DNA of 64,000 nt from Physcomitrium patens (Eukaryota > Streptophyta > Bryopsida > Funariales > Funariaceae), in NCBI RefSeq assembly GCF_000002425.4, contig NC_037265.1:6766850-6830849 (forward strand), given 5' to 3'. Below are positions 45,000 through 55,298 of the stretch, one piece after another. The notes under the pieces were generated by a model that saw nothing but the letters and a program-made list of their open reading frames with translations, was not told the origin of the DNA and did not search any database. Position 1 is the first letter of the stretch. Every line of letters begins with the position of its first letter. A program made the translations under genes and the position numbers.

Positions 45000-46530
45000 G
45001 TTGATTTTCTATCTCTTTAGCATTATAAATACACATAAGCTACAAAAAAAGATAGAAGGTAGAATGCAATCTTCTCTGGATCTTGTTTCTTTTATATGAA
45101 AGACATACTATTCTTCATCTTGATTTAGATAGATATCATCAATGAAAAGTCTCTATTGCCTTTGTTACATTTGCAAGATTCTTTACTGGCTCTCGTGTGC
45201 ATTCACTAATATCATATCTGTGCTAATGGGCAAGATATTCCAATTTATTTTGAAGTCAAATGGAGTCTAGAACTTCTTCTACTTTGAACTCTTCAAAATT
45301 GTCCACTTCTATAGGAAGAAGTAGAGCTTGTCTTCTTCTTGGTGTGTTCATAGTCTTGTATGATTTAAGAAGAGATACGTGGAAGATAAGATGGATCTTC
45401 ATTACCTTCGATAGATGTAATTGATAAGCAATTGGATTGATTTTTCTACAAATAGAAAAAGGTCTAAGCTTGCAATAGTCCAACTTATCACAAGGACAAG
45501 TAGTCTTAATATTACAACAAAGCAACTATACCTTATTATACACATTGAATTGTGGTTGTTTCTTTCAATAAGCATCTTCATTAATTTTTTGTTGATCTTG
45601 AGCTTCTTTTAATTGCACCTTTATTGTTGTATGTAGCTCTAACAAATAATTTGCCAAATCTTTTGCCATAGGATTATCAACTTTTAAAAAGTCAAAAGTA
45701 TGAAGTCATGGATGATAATCATAATTAGTAAAAAAAGTTGTTTATTGTGTAGAAGAATGCATCATATTATTATAAGCAAACTCTGCCAATGACAAGAGGG
45801 TTCTCCACTTGTCTTGTTAATAATTGATGGTTCACTTTAAGTATTACTCCAAAACTTAGTTTATGTGGTCTATCTATCTATTAGTTTGAAGATGAAAGGT
45901 TGAAGAAAGTTTTATGTCCACCTTTAAAATCTTAAAAAGAATTCTTTAAAATCTTGATACAAATTGAGTCCCTCTATCCGATATAATATCTTTTGGCAAT
46001 CTATGATATTGATAGATATTATCAAAGAAAAGCTTGGGAATTTCTTCACCGGTGATAGATTTTATATTTAGTACAAAATGTGCTATTTTGATAAAATGAT
46101 CTACTATCACAAATATAAAATCACACGATCTTGAGATTGAAAGATTTGTAATAAAATCCATAGAAATAGGAGACCATAGTTGTTCTAGAATAGGTAATGA
46201 TTGAAGAAGTCTATGAGATCAATGCTAAGGAGTTTTTGACCTTGAAAAATTGTTACATGATTGAACAAAGTTTTTTCAACCTTTCACGTTTGTGACTACC
46301 AAAAATCTCGAGATTTTAGCTCCAAAGTCTTGTTGTATTCAAAATTTCCTGCTCCTAGAAAGCTGTGATGTGCTTGAAAAATACATAATCGTACTTTTCT
46401 TTCTGTCACATGTAGGCGTCCTTTGAAATAAAGTAGATTGTTCTTGAACTCAAACTTAATAGTATCAAGAGACTTAGAAGAAGTATTCTTGATATCATGA
46501 ATAAGAAGATTAGAGGACATATTTGATTGA
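45000..46530 (-). pseudogene. Element F integrase and chromodomain remnant
   Basis: 46520-46300: MSSNLLIHDIKNTSSKS, FKNNLLYFKGRLHV and LKSRDFW (zinc-domain side). 46161-45946: MDFITNLSISRSCDFIFVIVDHF and DIISDRGTQFVSRF with two catalytic Asp. 45525-45256: KLDYCKLRPFSICRKINPIAYQLHL, FHVSLLKSYK and FEEFKVEEVLDS, start of the chromodomain. Frames are broken between blocks. Confidence 0.8.
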
Positions 46531-46559
46531 ATTTGTTAGTGAAAAGTTGAATCAACAGA

Positions 46560-47237
46560 CAATTTTGATTTTACTACTCAAAGATAAAATTATTTTGGCT
46601 TCAATATAATTTTCCTTTGTTAATCAAAAGCTAAATCTTCTTCTTTAGGCGTAAGATAAAAATGTTTCAAAAGGACATCAAACAAACTTAATTATTTTTC
46701 TAGATAATAAGTAATATTGAACTCAAAGCTTCACAAAGACATGTTCCAACTAGTATGGCAACGATTCAAAATATGAACTGACATGAAATACTTGAGGATC
46801 TTGTAATTCATATATATAGTGATTGAATTGGAAGCTCCTTCTAGATACTGATGCCATTTTTAGAAAGAATTCATAATTGTAAGAAGCTCTTTGTTGTGGA
46901 CCTCATAGTTAATCTTGACTACTAAAAATTTCCTAGAATAAAAAGCTATTAGGTGAAGTTTATCATCTATTCCCATTTTTAACAATATGGCATTCAAAAC
47001 AAAGTCTGATGCATCTATTTCTATAAAAAATACCTTAGACAACTCAACATGATACAAGATTGGTGCAGAAATAAAGGTTGTCTTTAAAGCTTCAAATGCT
47101 ACTATCCCTTGTTGATTCCATTGAAGTTTGTCTTTACAAGTCAAACGTGTAAGTGGAGCTGTAATTTGAAAAAAGTCCTTAATGAAGATCTGATAATAAT
47201 TGGTAAATTCCAAAAAATATTGAACATCTTGAACTAT
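46560..47237 (-). pseudogene. Element F RNase H remnant
   Basis: Minus strand TIVQDVQYFLEFTNYYQIF (RT thumb), then LTCKDKLQWNQ, FIEIDASDFVLNAIL, LHLIAFYSRKF, NYEVHNKELLTIMNSF; counterpart of B 22520-23240. It is cut at 47237 by the insert. Confidence 0.8.
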
Positions 47238-48327
47238 TGTCAGGATAGAGAGAGTTTGCCTCAAAAAAGCATTGGGCTCCTAGTTGTCACTAATTGCTCA
47301 ATCAAGCTTCAAAATAAGAGAAGCCCTAAGTTTATATATAAAATTTCCCTTTTGGAGCAATTATATCAAATACATAAGCCTCAAGTAACCAACAACACCC
47401 AAAATATGATAAAATCTTCTAAAACCTTGTATACTCTTATGTAGAAATTTTCCCAAACTTCAATACTTCATATCTCCTGATCCGACCATCTAAAATTACT
47501 CAAGTTTTACATAAAGTACTGATCTATTCTTATCAAATTTTACAACAAATTTCATTTACAAATTCATTGTGAATCTTGAGATATCTTGAGATATCTTGAA
47601 AATCCTAATAGTCACTTCAAACCCTTGTCTTTATATCCCCGCATGTAATTTTCTTTATATCTCACAAAATAAAAGCTCAAATGCCATGAAATTTATATGT
47701 ATAGCTTTACAACACAAAATGTTTTATTCTTCAAAAAGTTTGAGCTAAGAATTTGTCTGAAAACTCAAGTTATGGCTCCAACTATTACTATAAATAAATT
47801 AGCTCACTTATTACCTTTGATTTAGAAGTATTGCCTTTAACTCCTTATATCTTCTTTATATGAACTCCAAAAGCAATGACTTTTTTATAAAAGATGTAGG
47901 CCTTGAAATTGCCATTCTAGCTGCACCTTCTCATCTTCAAAAATTACCGTACAACTCTTCGTATTTACAAAAGAGTAACAATATGTCTTAAATTAACACC
48001 TTAACTTCAAATGACTATAACTTCTTCACCCTAACTCCAAATCTTCTAATTTTTGCATACAAATTATAGTCCAAATTCTAAATCTTATAACCTTGGCTTT
48101 TAATTTTTGAATGTCGCCTTTGAAGTTGCCGGAATCTCTGTTAAGATTGTAGATAGCCTCCTCAAAGCCCATTGGACATGGTATTCGACCAATAGGGATG
48201 AAGTTTCCTATTCCTTGCCTTCATCCAACCATGCCTTGCTTTCATTCCTTTCAATTAGCCTCCCACTAGTTTGGATTTTCTTTCTTAGGCTTCTACCTTC
48301 TTTCAAGACTTCATATTAAATATTTAG

Positions 48328-48376
<49 letters not shown>

Positions 48377-48530
48377 GCTAAAACCAAAACAAATAAAAGA
48401 AACAAAGTAAGGTTTCTTATATCAACTCCTTTTAATTTAATCTACTAACCACTCTAACACACATCTAGTTTTATTAACATATAATATGTTTTAATTAATT
48501 TTTACATACTATAATCATTTATAATACATT
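47238..48530. mobile_element. Unidentified about 1.3-kb insertion in element F pol
   Basis: F's RT reading stops at KKVQTIID.KILK (about 48530, minus strand) and resumes at TIVQDVQYF (47255), so the DNA between is an insertion. Its left end reads TGTCAGGATAGAG. It holds no convincing coding frame and ends in a (TA)n tract (48331-48371) and A+T-rich DNA. A solo LTR of an unknown family is the likeliest explanation; the right end and target duplication could not be fixed. Confidence 0.5.
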
Positions 48531-49720
48531 ATTTTTAAGATCTTCTAATCTATAATAGTTTGAACTTTCTTAGGATTTATTATAAGTCTATTGATTGAAA
48601 TGATGTAACCTAAGAAGTCAACTTGAATAGTGTAGAATATACTTTTCTATCTAGGTATATAATCCCACATATCTTAATTTTTGTAAGACATGACAAACAT
48701 GAAGTTCATATTTTTCTGTGTTCTTAGAATAAATCAAGACGTGTTTAGATAACAAACAATAAAATTATCCAAAAAATTTCAAAAAACATCATTCATAAGA
48801 TGTTGAAAAGCTACTGGTGCATTTGTAAGTCTAAAAGGTATGACATTATATTCAAAATGTTTATATCCGATTTGAAATGTAGTCTTTCATTCATCTTCTT
48901 CTTTGATGCATATCACATTGTATGCTCCTCATAGATCTATTTTTTTTTATAGATCTTAGCTTGATTCAATTGATCAAGAAATCCAAATATTATAAGTAGT
49001 AGGTACTTGTTGGTAATAGTGATCTTGTTGAATCTTAGATAATCAACACACATCCACAATAATTTGTCATTTTTTTTTATAAATAGAATTGAGGTTCTTA
49101 CTAGAGATTTGGAATGGCATATGAAGTTCTTAATTGGATTCTCTTAAATATAGTCCTTGAGTTTGGCCAACTCATTTTGTGATAAATTATAGATTGGTCC
49201 AAATGGCAATTGTATTCTTTCTTGAAGGTCAATTAAGCAATCATAGGGATGATGTTTTGGAAGAGTATCTGCATTCTTTTTTTCAAATACATCTTCAAAA
49301 TCTTGATATTGATTTGGAATACCACTTAAAGTCTTTGTACTATTAAAAATGAGTGTGGCATAAATAACACAAGTTAATCCTTTTTTTGTAATGTGCAAGA
49401 AAGCTCTTGCACTAATAAACATAGGTTTAATTATACTAGACTTGTGATTTTTACTTCATTAATTATACTCTTAGATATACTTTTAGAAAAGTCTAGAGTA
49501 TAAGAAATCCAATCTAGTCAAGGATTGTATTTTTTTAACTATGATAAACCTAAATTGATTGGATTAAAAAAAAATCTAATGATATTAAATACCACAAAGC
49601 TATTATGACCATTAATTATTATTTCTATAAGAAGGATTTTATAAGTAACATCTCTAGAAGACAATAGATGACCATCTATTACTTTTACGAGAACAAGTTT
49701 AGTTTTTCTTTTTTAATATT
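48531..49720 (-). pseudogene. Element F protease and RT remnant
   Basis: 49422-49144 is open: [63 protein letters not shown], the protease-RT linker. Below it (49140-48540) RT blocks match B with stops, including the YLDD region near 48760 in degraded form and QVDFLGYII-equivalent codons at 48630. Confidence 0.75.
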
Positions 49721-50265
49721 ACAATCATATATATTTATCTCAATAGTTACTTATATGATTAGGTAGAAATAAATAAATATAGATTAATTTCATAAATTCT
49801 TCTAGAGAAGCTTTCTAGAAGCTTCATAGACGTGGTTTTGACTTTAGATATGTTTGTAGATTAGAAACTTGACCAACAAGCTAACTACATGTTGATAACT
49901 TGTAGAACAAGTTAACTCCATATAATAGCTTGTAGAATAAGTTAACTATGTGGCACATACATAGAAAACTTCCCTTACAAGTTAAGACATGTGGCTAGCA
50001 AAGTCAACATGTTTTACACGTCTTGTAGGACATTGCTACATAGCTCCTTATTATAAGTATATAAGGAGGCAAGAGTGAAGCCTTCTTCACTCTTATCAAT
50101 GCCTTTTTAGTCTTTAGTCTTGTTTCAAGACTTTCTAGTCTTCTTGTTTTTGGCAATAGCCATTCTAGTTAATATTACATTATCTTTTGAGTGACTTTCT
50201 AGTTCTCTTCAATGATACAAGAATATATTGAGGATTTTCTTTCTTCAAGATTCATGTCCTTGATA
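49721..50265 (+). repeat. Element G 5' LTR
   Basis: B-type LTR. It has GTATATAAG (50057-50065), GCAAGAGTGAAG/CTTCACTCTTATC inverted repeat around the inferred start (50069-50097) and the end CATGTCCTTGATA (TGACA in B). The left end is eroded. Confidence 0.8.
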
Positions 50266-50267
50266 AT

Positions 50268-50279
50268 TTGATAAAAGTA
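50268..50279 (+). promoter_or_regulatory. Element G primer site of self-priming type
   Basis: TTGATAAAAGTA, 2 nt after the LTR, pairs with CACTCTTATCAA (50088-50099) at 10 of 12 positions. At the position where B has a C (site) and G (LTR), this element has T and A, keeping the pair. Confidence 0.55.
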
Positions 50280-50341
50280 TTAACATACTATTTCTATCTT
50301 ATTTTAGAAGTGAATGGATTATCCCACTTCTATTGTTGTAT

Positions 50342-50479
50342 TTTGAAGGTTGCAGACTACTCACCTTTAAACAAAAAAATCTAATTTTTTAACATTTTTT
50401 TTTTCTTTTTTTTACAAGAGAATGAATTATTCTTCTTTGTGGAAATTTTTATTAGAGGTTGCAAATTACCCTCCTCTAA
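50342..50479 (+). promoter_or_regulatory. Element G leader hairpins
   Basis: Two hairpins: TTGAAGGT...ACCTTTAA (50343-50371) and TTAGAGG...CCTCTAA (50452-50479), loops TGCAGACTACTC and TTGCAAATTACCCT, equivalents of the GCGGATTACC loop. Confidence 0.55.
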
Positions 50480-50488
50480 TTTAACTTT

Positions 50489-51283
50489 TTGGATTTGTTT
50501 AAGTTATCTATAGAAGAAAAGATTATAGATGCTATTTTAAATGAAAGTGAGAATAAATTTGTAACTATTGTAGATCTTTACCTGCTTGTCAACATTCTTA
50601 GGGCAGAAATTTCATGCATCACCAATATCAAACATGGGAGAAGTACTTCTATATCCATAGAAGAAGTCCAGAGTTTACATCAAGAAGTTGTGTAGTTGAG
50701 GGAAACAAGTCAATCAGTCTCACAACAAAATTCAGATGTTCTTGCTTCTACAAACTCAAGAAAAGCCAAAATTTTTATGCCTGAGAAGTTTAATGGAATA
50801 AGATCAAAATTTTGAGGTTTTTTACAACGAGTTAAGTTCTACTTAAGATTAAATTCTTTCAGTACATGAATGGATTTACTCAAGTTGGCTTCATAAGTAC
50901 ACTTCTATCTAAAAAAGCTTTAGCTTGGTTTGTACCTTTGATGAAAAAAAATTCTTAACTTCTTTATGATTTAAATTCATTCTTAGAGAAAGTGATCAAG
51001 AATGAGAAGTAGAGATCAAACTCTTGTCTTTATAATAAGGATCATAATTAGTCACTACATATACTATTGAATTTTAAAACCTTGCTTGCAACAAATAATA
51101 AAGCACTTATCAAATAATTTTGATATGAGTTGAAAGATAACGTCAAAGAATTATTTTTGACAATGTGAAAAGCAAAATCTTTAGAATAATTTATTACTCA
51201 AGCCATTGCATACAACAATTAATTATTTGAAAGATGTCAAGAACAAAGACTTGGCAAGAGTAGAAGAAGTCAAGTAATGGCAG
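50489..51283 (+). pseudogene. Element G gag remnant
   Basis: Open for the first about 65 codons (MDLFKLSIEEKIIDAI..., EVQSLHQEVV), then PEKFNGIRSKF.GF, TWMDLLKLAS-like and WFVPLMKK segments as in A and B, with many stops. Ends at 51283 where H's LTR starts (TGTCAAGG). Confidence 0.75.
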
Positions 51284-51832
51284 TGTCAAGGATATGAATC
51301 TCGAAGAAAGAGAATCCTCAATACACTCTTCTATCACTGAAGACAATTAGAAAGTCACTAAAAAGGTGATGTAATATTAATTAGAATGGCTATTGCCAAA
51401 AATAAAAAGACTAGAAAGTTTTGAAACAAGACTAAGACTAGAAAGGCATTGACAAGAGTGAAGAAGGCTTCACTCTTGCCTCCATATATACTATCTAACT
51501 AAGAGCTATGTGGCGATGTCCTATACGACCTCCAACATGTATTGACTTTGTTAGCCACATATCTTATCTTGTAAGGTAAGTTATCTATGTATATACCACG
51601 TAATTGGCTTGTTTCACAAGCTACTACCCAAAGATAACTTGTTCCACATTCTACCAATACATGGTTAGCTTTTTGGCCAAGTTTCTAATCTATAAATACA
51701 TCTAAAGTCAAAATAGCTTCTATGAAGCTTCTAGGAAGCTTCTCTAAAAGACTTTATGAAATTATTCTATATTTATCTACTTTTACTTAATCATATAGGT
51801 AACTATTGAGGTAAATATATATGTTCTTGATA
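51284..51832 (-). repeat. Element H 3' LTR
   Basis: 549 bp; the minus-strand end is ATATCCTTGACA. GACAAGAGTGAAG/CTTCACTCTTGCC inverted repeat and TATATA are placed as in B. Confidence 0.85.
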
Positions 51833-51859
51833 TTACTCCCCCTTCTAGGCACGAGTTCC

Positions 51860-52255
51860 ATGAAGAGCGGTCTTCATATGTTGAGAAAGTCCAAGATGTG
51901 ACAAATTATATTTGCTACATACTCTGATCTTTTCTCTCTTCAAAGATGGTTGATACGTTCTCTCAACCATCTATAGTATCTCATATCAACGCAAGAAGAC
52001 CACCCTGTTATTTGATCATTGTTGAGGCCTTTGTAACTTCTTTCAAATAAAACATTTGGAACATCGTCAAAAGTTGTTTTTACCTCTAATAAAATCACTG
52101 AACATCGAGAGTCTCTTCTAAGGTCGTAATATCAAATATCTTGTATCTTGCCATCTATTTAAAGAAAGATATGTCATTCTTGAGGATCTTCATCTCGATT
52201 CCATCATCTTAAAGGTTGTGACAATCGCAATTTCTTATCTGGTAAGTCCACAAAT
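51860..52255 (-). pseudogene. Element H ORF3 remnant
   Basis: Minus strand keeps the counterpart of YHDLGRDSRC..., LL EV-type codons, DDVPNVLFERSYKGLNNDQIT and the segment equivalent to MGHYRWLRGPINHLRRE (about 51940-51990), with stops. Same place as in the other copies. Confidence 0.6.
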
Positions 52256-52399
52256 GAAAGTTCTTGAATTGAATCTACTCATTGTTAGTACTCTATCTCA
52301 TCACAAATATACAGAAACTACAATGAAAGATAGAAGGTAGAATGTTATTTTCTTTTGATCTTATTTTTTTTATAGCAAAGGTTTGTTATTCTTCATCTT

Positions 52400-52955
52400 A
52401 GTTTTGATGGATGTCATTGATGAAAGACTTCAACTTTCTTTCTTTCATTTGCAAGATTCTTTGATGGCTCCTATGTGCATTCACTAATATCAAATCTACA
52501 CCAATGAACAAGATATTCCAATCTATTTCAGCGCCATCTTAAGTCTAAGACTTCTTCCACCTCAAACTCTTGGTAATTATCTACTTCTATAGAAAGAAGT
52601 GGTATTTGTCTTCTTCCCAAGATATTCACTATCTTATATGGCTCCAAAAGAGACACATGAAATATAGGATGGATCTTCATAGACTCTAGTAGATGTAATC
52701 GATAGGCAATAGGATTGATTTGTTCACAAATAGGAAAGGTTCCTAGCCTACGATAATCTAATTTATGACAAAGATGAGTAGTTTTGATATTACAATAAAG
52801 TAACCATACCTTATCAACCATATTATATTATAGTTGCTCATTGTGATAGGCATCCAAATTAGTCTTTTGTCGTTCTTGAGCTTTCTTTAATTGTATCTTC
52901 ATTGTTGTATGTAGCACTGATAAGCAATTTGCTAAATCTTCTGCCACAGGATTAT
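52400..52955 (-). pseudogene. Element H integrase C-terminus and chromodomain
   Basis: Open frame 52821-52528 has DKVWLLYCNIKTTHLCHKLDYRRLG, INPIAYRLHLLESMKIHPIFHVSLLEPYK and QEFEVEEVLDLRWR; chromodomain continues to about 52400 with stops. 52950-52822 is the preceding linker (AEDLANCLS). Counterpart of B 24090-24650. Confidence 0.8.
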
Positions 52956-53053
52956 CAGCTTATATAGAAGATATTATAGAATTAACTTATTTTTACCTAC
53001 TTTTATCTAAATCATATAGATAATTATTGATTTACATGTGTATGTCCATGATA
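52956..53053 (-). repeat. Orphan chromovirus LTR fragment
   Basis: First about 100 bp of a U3, closer to F's LTR start (GATAATTATTGATTTACATG) than to H's. It abuts H's pol without an intervening LTR remainder or gag. Confidence 0.7.
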
Positions 53054-53180
53054 GAAGTTGAATAATCAATATAAAAGAGAAAGTTGAAAGAAGTACTATC
53101 TTATTAGAACAATTGCCATTAGTATCTATAGATAGTAAAAACGACCTATTATAAATGTACATAAATTCATTAATTATGAA

Positions 53181-53414
53181 TTGGAGTTTCATCTAAACAA
53201 TCCCTACATATCTACTAAAGAAGAAATTATAGATATGCTTAATGATATCTTTGATGTAGTTACCAATGAAGCCATTAAAGCAGTTAGTAATGTACAAATT
53301 GGAGATGTAGTAGATAGAGTAGGATTTAAGGATATTAAAAGTGTATTAATAACCTTGAAACAATTTTTAGAACAAAGACTTATTGATGTTATACCTCTTA
53401 TCTATTGTTTTTGA
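53181..53414 (+). CDS. Unassigned 77-codon open frame
   Basis: MEFHLNNPYISTKEEIIDML...FLEQRL, 77 residues, acidic, predicted mostly helical, no Cys-rich or membrane motif. It stands intact in A+T-rich decayed DNA where long open frames are uncommon. Not recognised; it may be a chance frame or a fragment of an unknown repeat. Confidence 0.2.
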   Translation: MEFHLNNPYISTKEEIIDMLNDIFDVVTNEAIKAVSNVQIGDVVDRVGFKDIKSVLITLKQFLEQRLIDVIPLIYCF

Positions 53415-53528
53415 ATACTTCAAAAGAAAATAGGAACTTGACGAACTACTTTTACTATGCTTAGATATATGATGACATTCATATTTTATGTACTTTCATC
53501 CTTTAATTATATAAGAATTATTGTTTTT

Positions 53529-53633
53529 AATTCCTAAGTCATATAAGTATTATTCATGTAAGTAATTCCTAAGTCACTTAAGTGTTATTCATGTAATTAA
53601 TTCCTAAGTCACATAAGTGTTATTCATGTAAGG
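53529..53633. repeat. Three copies of a 35-bp tandem repeat
   Basis: TTCCTAAGTCA...TTATTCATGTAA starts at 53531, 53566 and 53601; units differ by a few substitutions. Confidence 0.9.
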
Positions 53634-53789
53634 ATCACAAATTGTATATGCTTCCCCGATTAGTGTCAAAGTGGTAACACCAGATAAACGTTAAAAGTTT
53701 CCTTGTTCCGAATTGTTAACACATATGGAGGGTGGACTGTAGCCATCACCTTTAGCTTCTGAGCGTACGACTTCACGACCGCCGCATCC

Positions 53790-54182
53790 ATGTCGAGTTT
53801 TAGGTCTTCCCCTCAAACTGTATCACCGCTGTTGGCCGCCATAATAAGACAGCCTTCGGATTCGACGGTCACCAGGAGTTTCGCCCGGTGCTTTACCGGA
53901 ACTAGAGTAGAACCTAACCTAGGGCTGATGATTATACTGTACAACCCCCCTCCGCCCCCCCGCTCAGCAGCTTCCGGAAGGGGGGTCCTCTCCAAACTGG
54001 TTGGTTGGTTCTGGAAACTTTCTATGGCTTCCAGAGCAGGAAAATACTTTGCTAAAAGGAGAGGAGCACTGGAGGGAGGCTTGAGCAATGACCAAAGACT
54101 GCCACCTGGAATATTTGCGCAGGTATCACCGCAACGTTTGCCACATCAGTCAATTAAAATCAGCGACGGTCGTAGAACATAA
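53790..54182 (+). CDS. Possible small gene, putative organelle-targeted protein
   Basis: ATG 53790 opens 130 codons in DNA much GC-richer than its surroundings. The N-terminus MSSFRSSPQTVSPLLAAIIR...TVTRSFARCF is rich in Ser/Arg and poor in acidic residues, as in mitochondrial or plastid presequences, followed by PPPPPRSAASGRG and a basic segment SRAGKYFAKRRG. A donor-like GCGCAG/GTATCA at 54120 could end a first exon, and open frames continue to about 54420 in other phases, so the true structure may be spliced. It resembles small plant NFD6-type proteins only in general style. Not recognised; may also be 5' DNA of the carrier gene. Confidence 0.35.
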   Translation: MSSFRSSPQTVSPLLAAIIRQPSDSTVTRSFARCFTGTRVEPNLGLMIILYNPPPPPRSAASGRGVLSKLVGWFWKLSMASRAGKYFAKRRGALEGGLSNDQRLPPGIFAQVSPQRLPHQSIKISDGRRT

Positions 54183-54291
54183 CATCGATGCGCTGCTGGT
54201 ATCAATGAGGAGCACCTCAAGAGATCCTCCCAATAATACCCTCCTCCTGTGCTTTCAACGCTGGACAGACCGTTTCAGGCTTTCACATTGA

Positions 54292-55298
54292 AACTTGCTC
54301 CTGTGTTTCCCCGGGCTTCGGAGATGCACCGAGCCACCACTGCACATCTGCTGTTGCATTCATTCGAGTTTTCTCTTGGTGCTGAGGCCGCACTCTCGTG
54401 CTCCTTTGTCTCCTACTCTTGGTAATTCCGCCTTGTTTTCGCTTGCCTTCCTTTCTTGATTCTTTTAGAATTGATTTATTTATTCTCTTTTACTGATTCT
54501 AGCGTCCGTTTTGCGGCTTGTTTTTGTTATTGTTGGTGTTATTTTTTTTTGTTTTTTTCCCTCTTTTGGTTGATGAGGATGAAATTAATCGCATTGCATT
54601 CGGTGTGGCTAAAACTAACTGTCAAATTTGTTTTTGATAGGGCCCAGTTTTGCAGCGTTGCGAAGGTTTGAGAATCGAAGTAGAATCTTTCTCTTCGTTT
54701 GTATTTTCTGTTCCGATTTACGTAGTTTTGTCATTTTTGAGAGTTGGAACCTCATCATCGTCATTCATTAGCTTCAGACTCGAGATCTAGTTTGGTGACA
54801 CCATTTCGAAGTGTACAATTAAATAATCGAGGTCATTAATAGGAAGGAGAAGGTTAACAGGCGATATTTTTGCATTTTTTGAAACCATAGAAATATTCCT
54901 CGAAGAACAACAGTTGTTAGCTCTACGTTCTGGATCCTTGAAGCATTGCACATTGTGGATTACGTTTGAGACCAAGACTTTAAATTCCACAATTTAATAC
55001 TATTGATACGGATTACATTGCCTTAGGACCAGAAGGGCAGATGAGCGCAAAAGTGTGCGACGTCAGTGTACAATGAATCAACAATGTGCTTCAATAGACA
55101 TGGCGTCGATTCATTCTGGACCGGGAAGGATAATTAGCATGATTCTTCCCATATTTAAAAGTTCCTTCAATCTCAAAGCAAGTAGCTTATCGGAGGTGTG
55201 AGGGAATCACAGGAAACCATCGTTTGGAAGTGTTGCAGATTTCAAGAAAGAGTTGTCTACGACGAGTGCTCGACACGAAGTACAAGGTGGGGAGAATC
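54292..55298 (+). promoter_or_regulatory. Upstream region and leader of the phosphate carrier gene
   Basis: Mixed composition, no convincing coding exon. Pyrimidine-rich stretches at 54430-54560. The frame of exon 1 is open upstream of 55299 for at least 25 codons without another ATG, so the 55299 start is preferred. Confidence 0.4.

Larger units (their letters stand above)
44270..49720 (-). mobile_element. Element F: decayed B-type chromovirus, minus strand
   Basis: Minus-strand order: protease (49720-49150), RT (49150-48530), a foreign insert (47238-48530), RT end/RNase H (47237-46600), integrase, chromodomain, ORF3, partial 3' LTR. Similarity to B is clear in every block. The 3' LTR stops matching B at about 44270, after 280 of the expected 560 bases. 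The 5' part (gag, 5' LTR) is not found beyond G's LTR at 49720. Confidence 0.8.
49721..51283 (+). mobile_element. Element G: 5' part of a B-type chromovirus
   Basis: 5' LTR 49721-50265, primer site, leader with two hairpins, gag up to 51283 where element H begins. No pol, 3' LTR or target duplication was found, so G is either truncated or continues in unrecognised form. Confidence 0.75.
51284..52955 (-). mobile_element. Element H: 3' part of a B-type chromovirus, minus strand
   Basis: 3' LTR 51284-51832, polypurine-like CTAGAAGGGGGAGTAA (51833-51850, minus strand), ORF3 remnant (about 52250-51860), chromodomain and integrase C-terminus (52950-52400). It inserted into G's gag at 51283/51284. 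Pol upstream of the integrase C-terminus is missing; at 52955 the sequence switches to an LTR fragment. Confidence 0.75.

Noticed and set aside
47109-47444. 111-codon plus-strand open frame
   Set aside because: It overlaps the antisense of F's RNase H and the start of the insert; no independent motif.
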